Positions 16,842 through 23,569 of a stretch of 36,489 nt of DNA are shown piece after piece. A program made the position numbers and the translations under genes. Each line of letters begins with the position of its first letter. Position 1 is the first letter of the stretch. The DNA is from Candidatus Bipolaricaulota bacterium (GTDB lineage: Bacteria > Bipolaricaulota > Bipolaricaulia > Bipolaricaulales > Bipolaricaulaceae), in contig JACIWM010000003.1 of NCBI GenBank assembly GCA_014360945.1, forward strand, positions 1 to 36,489, given 5' to 3'. The notes below the pieces were generated by a model that was not told the DNA's origin, did not search any database, and worked only from the letters and a program-made list of their open reading frames with translations.

Positions 16842-18565
16842 GCCCTGGCACGTTCCAGGAGTTCCCGCACCTTTTCCACAACAGCCTTGGGCTCGGCAGA
16901 GACGGCAAACTTGGCGCCGTCCGCGCGGCGTTCCAGCTCCACCTGATTCTGTTTAGCGGCCCGCGGCCCCACCACCAAAAGCACGGGAATCCCCCAAAGC
17001 TTCGCGTCGTGGAACTTCTCCCCGGCGCTTTGGTCCCGGTCATCAAGGAGCACCTCAAACCCAGCTTCGTCCAGGGCGCGCGCCAAATCCTCGCCAAGAC
17101 GAAGAAGCTCATCGTGGTCGGGGTTCAATACGCTCACCACCACCTGGAACGGCGCAAGATGGGCGGGCCAGATGATCCCTTCTTCATCGTGGTGGGCCTC
17201 GATCACCGCGGCCAGAAGTCTTCCCACCCCAATCCCGTAGCAGCCCATGATGAGGGGCCGGGGCTTCCCTTCCCGATCGAGGAAGGTGGCGCCCATGGCC
17301 TCGGAATATTTTGTGCCGAGCTTAAAAATGTGGCCAAGCTCGATGGCCCGTTGAATCCGGAGGCGGCCCCCACAGCGGGGGCAACGGTCGCCTTCCCGGG
17401 CCATGGCCACATCGGCCACGATGTCCGCTTGAAAGTCCCGCGGGAAATTGACGTTTCGAAGATGAAAACCTTCGCGATTCGCCCCGGCCACAAGGTTGCG
17501 GGCCTTGGGAATGGAATCGTCCACCACCACTTTTACCCCGTTCCGGCGAATCCCAATGGGCGAGGCATAGCCGGGAACGGCCCCGCACGCGGCGATCTCC
17601 TCCTCTGTAGCCGGCCAGATCTCCCCAGTGCCCAAGGCCCGGGCAAGCTTGGCCTCATTCACCTCTAGATCCCCACGAATCACCACGAACACCAACTCCT
17701 TCGGGGTCCGGTAGAACACGGCCTTGGCCGTCTTCCGCGTGGGAACGCCCAAGAAGTTGGCAACCGCTTCGATGGTGTAACAGCCGGGCGTGGCCACCTC
17801 CTCCACGGGAAGGAGGGGCTCGGGCGGATCCTCATCCTTTAGGCTTACCGCGCCTTCCAAATTTGCAGCGTAATCGCCGTTCTCGCACTGGATGAAGGAA
17901 TCCTCGCCATAGGGGTTGGGAAGCATGAACTCATGGGACTCCGAGCCGCCCATGAGGCCGGGATCAGCCTCCACCACCACGACCGGAAGCCCGCAGCGGT
18001 GGAAAATGTTAAGGTAGGCCTGATAGATCTCGCGATAGAACCGGTCCAAATCTTCCTTGGACTCGTGGAAGCTGTAGCCATCCTTCATGGTGAACTCGCG
18101 GGCTCGAATCAATCCGCCTCGCGGACGGGGTTCGTCGCGGAATTTCGTCTGGATCTGGTAGAACACGAGGGGAAGCTGACGCCAAGACCGGATCTCCCGT
18201 CGGGCAATATCGGTGATGACTTCCTCATGGGTGGGGCCGAGGACCATCTCTCTGCCGGCTCGATCGCGGAAGCGCCCGAGAATCGGCCCGAAATCCTGAA
18301 GCCTTCCGGTCTCCGCCCAGAGCTCCGCGGGATGGATCATGGGCATGGTGATCTCCATCCCACCGATGGCGTCCATCTCCTCGCGGATAATCCCCTCAAT
18401 CCTGTGCAGGACTCGCCGGGCCAGGGGAAGATATGTGTATATTCCCGCCGCCAGTTTACGGATCATCCCCGCCCGGAGCATCAATTTGTGGCTGGGAAGC
18501 TCCGCCTCCGCCGGATCTTCCTTCCACGTGGGCAAAAAGTAGCGGCTTGCACGCACCAGGGCCAT
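16838..18565 (-). CDS. proS: Proline--tRNA ligase (bacterial type)
   Basis: A 575-residue class II aminoacyl-tRNA synthetase that charges tRNA-Pro. The N-terminus MALVRASRYFLPTWKEDPAE and LMLRAGMIRKLAAGIYTYLP are typical of the bacterial enzyme with an inserted YbaK-like editing domain (about residues 200-400, including VFYRTPKELVFVVIRGD). Motif 2 (FRDEPRPRGGLIRAREFTMKDG), GSESHEFM and motif 3 (GCYGIGVGRLLAAVIE) are present. I chose ATG 18565. The track's 58 extra residues run into the helicase gene. It follows the helicase stop by 13 bases. Confidence 0.95.
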   Translation of the reverse strand: MALVRASRYFLPTWKEDPAEAELPSHKLMLRAGMIRKLAAGIYTYLPLARRVLHRIEGIIREEMDAIGGMEITMPMIHPAELWAETGRLQDFGPILGRFRDRAGREMVLGPTHEEVITDIARREIRSWRQLPLVFYQIQTKFRDEPRPRGGLIRAREFTMKDGYSFHESKEDLDRFYREIYQAYLNIFHRCGLPVVVVEADPGLMGGSESHEFMLPNPYGEDSFIQCENGDYAANLEGAVSLKDEDPPEPLLPVEEVATPGCYTIEAVANFLGVPTRKTAKAVFYRTPKELVFVVIRGDLEVNEAKLARALGTGEIWPATEEEIAACGAVPGYASPIGIRRNGVKVVVDDSIPKARNLVAGANREGFHLRNVNFPRDFQADIVADVAMAREGDRCPRCGGRLRIQRAIELGHIFKLGTKYSEAMGATFLDREGKPRPLIMGCYGIGVGRLLAAVIEAHHDEEGIIWPAHLAPFQVVVSVLNPDHDELLRLGEDLARALDEAGFEVLLDDRDQSAGEKFHDAKLWGIPVLLVVGPRAAKQNQVELERRADGAKFAVSAEPKAVVEKVRELLERARA

Positions 18566-18578
18566 CTTGGCCTGGAGA

Positions 18579-20810
18579 TTACCGAAAGATTTGGCGAACA
18601 ACAACTTCCAGGTCCGCGGGACTGTCGAGGAATACGGGCTTAACAGGCAGAGCCGAAAGAAAAGCTTTTCCGTAAGAGCGAAAGGCAATTCTTGGATCGG
18701 CGATAAGGATGAGCCCGCGGTCCGTGGGAGTGCGCACAAGCCTCCCCAAGCCCTGCCGAAGCTTCAGCACGGCCAAAGGCAGGGAAAGCTCCCAAAAATC
18801 GCTTTTCCCCTGAGCCCGCAGCCTTTCAGCCTCCGCCTCGAGCACCGGTTCCGCCGGATGAGGGAAGGGAAGACGAGCGATGACCAGGATCTCCAAATCC
18901 TCGCCGGGAAGATCCACCCCTTCCCAAAAACTTTCCAGTCCCAGAAGGATCGCGGGCGGAGACATGGCCCGGAATTTCTGGAGGAGCTGGTCCCGCTCCC
19001 CATCCACTCCCTGGGCAAGGCAGGAAAGATCCTTGAGTTTTTCCCATACGGTCAAGAGAGCCCGTTTGGCGGTGAAAAGAACCAGGATCTTGGCCGGCAC
19101 CATTTCCCAAAGGCGTCGGAGCACCGAAGCCAAGCGCGCAGGATATTCAGGCTCGTCAGGCTGGGGAAGGCCCCGCATGATGCCTATCCGCACCCGCTCA
19201 TAGGAGAACGGTGCTGGCCACGATCGGAAACGCGCTTCTTGAGGAAGGCCCAAACGGGAACGCAAGAAATCCGGGGTTCCCTGTACAGCGAGCGTGGCCG
19301 AGGTCAAAACAGCGGCGTGCAAGCTTGGCCAAAATTCCTGGGAAAGCTGCGAGGCCAGATCAAGAGGAGTCAAGCCCAGAATGAGCTCATCCTCGTGGTT
19401 GAACCACTGCACCCACTCTCCAGGGCCCGGGGATAGGATGCGGCGCAGGCTTTCCCGATAGGCGCGAACGCTTCCGATCAGTTCTTCTTCCCCACCCTCC
19501 GCCTCGAGCTTACGGAGGAGCTCGTCCAAGGCGGCCAGGAAGGCCCCGGCGTTTCCCAAAATGAGGGCGGAAACTTCCTGGGAGAGCCTTCCCCGGCTAG
19601 AAGGCAGAAGAACCCGCACCATCTGCCAAAAATCCTGATGCAGCTCCTCCACTTTCGCCGCGACCTTTTTGTCATCCAGCGCGCGGGAAACTTCTCCAAG
19701 GATCAGGGGGAGGTCCGTGGGACGAGCCTCCACGCTCAAAGCTTCCCGAAGAGCGTGAGGAAGAGCATGAGCCTCGTCCACGATGAGGTAGTCGTAATCC
19801 CCAAGAAGGGCGTTTCCTGCGGCCAGATCCGCACCAAGGATGGCGTGGTTCACCACCACGAGTTGCGCGTTTCGTGCGCGTTCACGCGCCCGCCGGGACG
19901 GGCATTGGCTTCCATGGCGACAGTACCGGCTAAAACACCGCCAGGGACGATCCCGAAGGTCCTCGATGAGCCAGGTTTCCCCTAAAAACGCAGCCTCATC
20001 CAGGTCCCCATTTCGGGCGGCTAAAACGCGCAAGGGAATGAGAACATCCTCGGGAAGGAGGCGATTCTCCCAATCGACCAGGCGTTTCAAGCACAGATAG
20101 TTTTCCCGGCCCTTGAGGAGGGCCCGCTCCACCCGCAAGCCCATCTTTTCTTCCAGCCAAGGTAGGTCCTTTTTCCAGAGCTGGTCTTGGAGGGTGCGGG
20201 TACGCGTGGCCACCACGGCCCGCCCGCCCTGCCGGAGGGCCAAAAGAAGGGGGATGAGGTAACCAAAGGTCTTTCCCGTGCCAGGGCCGGCCTCAAGGAG
20301 GACGATTTCCCCTTGGCTTAGGGCCCGGGCCACCTCTTCCGCGTACTCCCGCTGGGCTTTCCGCAGGTCAAGGCCCAGTTCTTCCAGGCGTCGGAAGGCC
20401 GCGGCCAGGTCTTTCGGCGGTGCGGGTCTTGGCCGCGGCCGCGAAGGGGGAAGGTGCCAACCCTCCGGAAGGGCCCGCGCCAGCTCCCTCCGGGCCGAGC
20501 CCGGCCACTTTTCCACCTCCTCCCACGCTAAAAGAAGGAGCTCTCCTAACGCCTCCGCCCGGACCCACGGATCAGGGGCATCCAGAGGAAGACCGGTTTT
20601 CTTCTGCAAAACCTGGAGATCAACAGTATCGGGCCACACAGCCCTGACAATCACGGCCAGATCCAGCACGTCCTTTCTTTTCGCGTCCCAGGAAACCTTG
20701 GGAAGATCCGGCCAAGGTTCCTCAGGGGAAAGGCGGCGCGCAGGGCCCAGGGAGGAAAAAACCACGCGGGCCAAGATCTCCGGTGTTTCCACAAAAACGA
20801 GGAATTCCAC
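18579..20810 (-). CDS. DinG/XPD-like ATP-dependent DNA helicase with degenerate N-terminal domain
   Basis: A 743-residue superfamily 2 helicase, 5'-3' polarity expected. Walker A is EAGPGTGKT (173-181) and the DEAH box is VDEAHAL (344-350). Motif VI is QGLGRLVRTPTDRG near the C-terminus. Four cysteines (C240, C292, C297, C303) between motifs Ia and II match the iron-sulfur cluster of DinG/XPD enzymes. Residues 1-120 lack helicase motifs. Part of them (DLAVIVRAVWPDTVDLQVLQ and an acidic helix near 85-100) looks like the C-terminal half of a DnaQ-type exonuclease domain without its catalytic residues (inference). The GTG start overlaps the CBS gene stop by one base. Confidence 0.88.
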   Translation of the reverse strand: MEFLVFVETPEILARVVFSSLGPARRLSPEEPWPDLPKVSWDAKRKDVLDLAVIVRAVWPDTVDLQVLQKKTGLPLDAPDPWVRAEALGELLLLAWEEVEKWPGSARRELARALPEGWHLPPSRPRPRPAPPKDLAAAFRRLEELGLDLRKAQREYAEEVARALSQGEIVLLEAGPGTGKTFGYLIPLLLALRQGGRAVVATRTRTLQDQLWKKDLPWLEEKMGLRVERALLKGRENYLCLKRLVDWENRLLPEDVLIPLRVLAARNGDLDEAAFLGETWLIEDLRDRPWRCFSRYCRHGSQCPSRRARERARNAQLVVVNHAILGADLAAGNALLGDYDYLIVDEAHALPHALREALSVEARPTDLPLILGEVSRALDDKKVAAKVEELHQDFWQMVRVLLPSSRGRLSQEVSALILGNAGAFLAALDELLRKLEAEGGEEELIGSVRAYRESLRRILSPGPGEWVQWFNHEDELILGLTPLDLASQLSQEFWPSLHAAVLTSATLAVQGTPDFLRSRLGLPQEARFRSWPAPFSYERVRIGIMRGLPQPDEPEYPARLASVLRRLWEMVPAKILVLFTAKRALLTVWEKLKDLSCLAQGVDGERDQLLQKFRAMSPPAILLGLESFWEGVDLPGEDLEILVIARLPFPHPAEPVLEAEAERLRAQGKSDFWELSLPLAVLKLRQGLGRLVRTPTDRGLILIADPRIAFRSYGKAFLSALPVKPVFLDSPADLEVVVRQIFR

Positions 20811-21241
20811 TACAGCCGGGAAAGAAGGTCGATCCTGCGCACCACACCCACGAGGCGCCCCTGCTCGTCCACCACCGGCAATTGTTTCAGTCCCTTGCGG
20901 AGCATGAGGTCGGCCACATGAAGATCGTTGTCCTCCAGGCGGGCCACCACCACTTCCTTCGTCATGTATCGGGCCACGGGGTGGGCGGCGATTTCCTTAA
21001 GCCTTTTTGTCAGCCGGTCCAAACTGGGCAAAAAGGAAGCGGAGTGGAGCATGTCCATGTATTCGGGCACAAGGGCTCGGATGATGTCCCGCTCGGAAAC
21101 AATCCCCACCACCCTTCCTTCCTCGTCCACCACGGGCAGGGCGGAAAGGCCGGAGTTCTCCAGAAGTTTTATAGCGTGAAGGACGGAGCTGTCCGCCTCC
21201 ACCGCGGTCAAATCGCGGCGCAAAAAGTCCCGCACCTTCAT
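20810..21241 (-). CDS. CBS-domain pair protein
   Basis: A 143-residue stand-alone tandem CBS protein. The first CBS is residues 8-60 (LPVVDEEGRVVGIVSERDI), the second about 85-143 (LPVVDEQGRLVGVVRRIDLL). Such Bateman modules bind adenosine nucleotides and sense energy state. No effector domain is attached. It overlaps the PfkB gene by 4 bases (ATGA), so it may regulate or be co-expressed with the sugar kinase, but its partner is unknown. Confidence 0.9.
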   Translation of the reverse strand: MKVRDFLRRDLTAVEADSSVLHAIKLLENSGLSALPVVDEEGRVVGIVSERDIIRALVPEYMDMLHSASFLPSLDRLTKRLKEIAAHPVARYMTKEVVVARLEDNDLHVADLMLRKGLKQLPVVDEQGRLVGVVRRIDLLSRL

Positions 21242-22206
21242 GGCTTACCCTTATACTGCACCTCAATCAGCTCCATTTTTTCCGCGATCTTCTCCCGTTC
21301 AAGGCAGAGTTTTTCGTCCACTTCCGCCGCGGCCTCTGCCGCAGCCATTCCGTATTTCACCGCCTCCACCAAGTCCTTTCCCTGGCTCAACCCCACGAGG
21401 ATCCCGCCCACCAAGGCATCGTCGGCTCCGATCACGTTTCGAAAAGCCGCCGGCGAAACTTTCGCCTCGAATTTCCAGATCCCGTCAGGAGAGAACAGGA
21501 AGTCGCCGGTGAGGTGATGGGAGACGAGGCAGGCGTGGGCTCCCAAGCTCAAGGCCTTCCGGCCGGCGGAGAGAACCTCTTCCTCCGTGTGCATGGGCAT
21601 GTCCCCAAAGCATGCCACTTCCCGCACGTCCGGCTTCACCAAAAATGGACCTTCCGCGACGGCGCGGAGCATCGGCTCCCCGCCGGCATGAAGGATCACC
21701 GGCACCCCCCGTTCCCGCGCGGCCCGGGCCAGTTCCCGATAGAAGTCTGGGGAAAGCCCGGGCGGGAGAGCGCCACCCAGCACCACGTAGCTGGCGCGGG
21801 AGAGCATGCGTTGATATTTGCGCCAAAAAATTTGCAAGGCATCGGCATCGACGCGCGGCCCGGCCTCGTGGATATGGATGGGATGGTAACCCTTCCCCTG
21901 CACAATAAGTACGACGTTCACCCGGTTTTCCTCTTCGATCCACACGAAATTCGTGCTCACCCCGCGGGAGAGAAGATCCCGCAGGATGATCTGGCCGGTG
22001 TGCCCGCCGAGGAAGCCCATGGCCACGGTCTCGATCCCATGCGCGGCAAGGAAAACAGAAACGTTGATCCCTTTCCCGCCCGCGGAGGTTAGGGACTTCT
22101 CGGCACGGATGGAGCTTCCCTCCTCGGTCAGGCCCAAATCCTCGGGAAGGCTTCTCAGCCAATAAAGCTTGTCCAAGGCGGGGTTGGGGGTAACGGTGAG
22201 GATCAT
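21238..22206 (-). CDS. PfkB-family hexose kinase (1-phosphofructokinase/LacC-like)
   Basis: A 322-residue ribokinase-fold sugar-phosphate kinase. The N-terminus MILTVTPNPALDKLYW and SAGGKGINVS (41-50) are diagnostic of the FruK/LacC/PfkB branch. The C-terminal anion hole reads GADD (260-263) instead of the usual GAGD. The catalytic Asp is retained. Likely substrates are fructose-1-phosphate, tagatose-6-phosphate or fructose-6-phosphate. I cannot choose between them. It overlaps miaB upstream and the CBS gene downstream by 4 bases each. Confidence 0.87.
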   Translation of the reverse strand: MILTVTPNPALDKLYWLRSLPEDLGLTEEGSSIRAEKSLTSAGGKGINVSVFLAAHGIETVAMGFLGGHTGQIILRDLLSRGVSTNFVWIEEENRVNVVLIVQGKGYHPIHIHEAGPRVDADALQIFWRKYQRMLSRASYVVLGGALPPGLSPDFYRELARAARERGVPVILHAGGEPMLRAVAEGPFLVKPDVREVACFGDMPMHTEEEVLSAGRKALSLGAHACLVSHHLTGDFLFSPDGIWKFEAKVSPAAFRNVIGADDALVGGILVGLSQGKDLVEAVKYGMAAAEAAAEVDEKLCLEREKIAEKMELIEVQYKGKP

Positions 22207-23504
22207 GCTACGGGCTCCTTTACTCCGCCGAGGAGGGCTGCGGGCGTGGCACCCGTGACCTCCACTTCCACCAGCTTCCCCACCAGCTCCGGCCCACCGG
22301 GCGCCAACACGGTCCGAAAATCTCGGGTCTTCCCCATCACCATCCCCTTTTTCGGAACGTACTCCTCCACCAAAATCTCCACCGTCCTTCCCAACCGCTC
22401 TTTGTGCAGCTCCATCGCGATCTTACGGGTAAGAGCGAGAACTTCCTGAAGGCGTCGAGATTTCTCCGCGGGAGAGATGGGATCGCCCAAGGGTGCTGCG
22501 GGAGTGTCTGGCCTAGGGGAATACGCGGCCACGTAAACCGTGCCGAACCGGGCTTCCTCGATGAGGGAGAGGGTCGCGAGAAAATCCTCCTCTTCCTCCC
22601 CGGGAAAGCCCACGATGACGTCGGTGGTGATGTTCACCTCCGGAATGGCCTTGCGAATTTTCTCCACCAGGGTCAAAAACCCTTCCCGCGTGTATCCGCG
22701 GCGCATGGCCCGCAAAATTTTGTCGCTTCCGGATTGCACCGCCAAATGCACGTGCTCACAGATATTTCCCTCCTCGGCGATGGCGGCGATGACCTCCTCC
22801 GTCATGTAAGCGGGATGAGAACTGGTGAAGCGGACCCGAGGGATCGGAATTTTTCCGATTTCCCGCAGAAGTCGAGCGAAGTTCGTGCCATCCCGAAGAT
22901 CCAGGCCGTAAGCATCCACGTTTTGGCCAAGAAGGGTGACCTCCAAGTAGCCGGAGTCCGCAAGTTCCCGGACTTCGGCCACGATCTCCCAAAGCGGCCG
23001 GGAACGGAGGGGACCGCGAACTTTGGGGATCACGCAGTAGGCACAGGAATGGGAGCAACCTTCAGCGATGGTGACGTATGCCTGGAATCGGCTTTTTCGT
23101 AAGACCGGAAGGCGTTCAAGCTCACGCGGTTCTGGAAGGAACACGGGCCGCTCTCCCCCTTGGGCCTGGGAAATGAGCTCGGGAAGGTAGCGGAGGCCGG
23201 TGGTGCCGAAGGCGAAGTCCGCAGCCGGGCAAAGGGTGAGGATCTCCGACCCCCTTCCCTGGGGCATACACCCGCCCACGCCGATGAGGACCGGCCGCTT
23301 CCTCTTCAGCCGGGCAAGCTCGTTCAGGCGACTCACCACCTTGTCCTCGCTTTTTTGCCGGACCATGCAGGTGTTGAGAATGATCACATCCGCATCCTCA
23401 GGCTTCTCCACAATGGCGTACCCGGCCGCGGCCAGGACCCCGGCGATCTCCTCGCTCTTATGGTGATTGAGCTGGCAGCCCCAGGTCAAGATACAGGCTC
23501 GCAT
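22203..23504 (-). CDS. miaB: tRNA-2-methylthio-N6-dimethylallyladenosine synthase MiaB
   Basis: A 433-residue radical SAM methylthiotransferase that modifies A37 of tRNAs reading UNN codons. Three N-terminal cysteines (C10 in TWGCQ, C46 in LNTCMVR, C79 in GGCMPQ) hold the auxiliary cluster. C150/C154/C157 (EGCSHSCAYC) form the SAM cluster, and a TRAM domain occupies the last 65 residues. The NTC-VR-K-E-K pattern favours MiaB over MtaB or RimO. I chose ATG 23504, where homology starts, not GTG 23540. A TAGGAT box lies 10 bases upstream. First gene of the miaB-pfkB-CBS-dinG-proS train. Confidence 0.93.
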   Translation of the reverse strand: MRACILTWGCQLNHHKSEEIAGVLAAAGYAIVEKPEDADVIILNTCMVRQKSEDKVVSRLNELARLKRKRPVLIGVGGCMPQGRGSEILTLCPAADFAFGTTGLRYLPELISQAQGGERPVFLPEPRELERLPVLRKSRFQAYVTIAEGCSHSCAYCVIPKVRGPLRSRPLWEIVAEVRELADSGYLEVTLLGQNVDAYGLDLRDGTNFARLLREIGKIPIPRVRFTSSHPAYMTEEVIAAIAEEGNICEHVHLAVQSGSDKILRAMRRGYTREGFLTLVEKIRKAIPEVNITTDVIVGFPGEEEEDFLATLSLIEEARFGTVYVAAYSPRPDTPAAPLGDPISPAEKSRRLQEVLALTRKIAMELHKERLGRTVEILVEEYVPKKGMVMGKTRDFRTVLAPGGPELVGKLVEVEVTGATPAALLGGVKEPVA

Positions 23505-23514
23505 CGCTTTTTTG

Positions 23515-23542
23515 ATCCTATCCGGTTTCCGTTCCGCCACAA
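23515..23542 (-). promoter_or_regulatory. Promoter of the miaB gene train
   Basis: On the minus strand, TTGTGG (23537-23542), a 16-bp spacer and TAGGAT (23515-23520), with 10 bases to the ATG. The predicted leader is only a few bases. The region between miaB and the divergent lptF-type gene is just 65 bases. Confidence 0.4.
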
Positions 23543-23557
23543 CCCGCGCCCTTCGGG

Positions 23558-23563
23558 TATCAT
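23558..23563 (+). promoter_or_regulatory. -10 box of the LptF/G-LptD fusion gene (leaderless)
   Basis: TATCAT ends 6 bases before the GTG start at 23570. No Shine-Dalgarno sequence lies between them and no clear -35 is found at 16-18 bp. The spacing is identical to that of tsaB. Confidence 0.5.
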
Positions 23564-23569
23564 CCAGCC

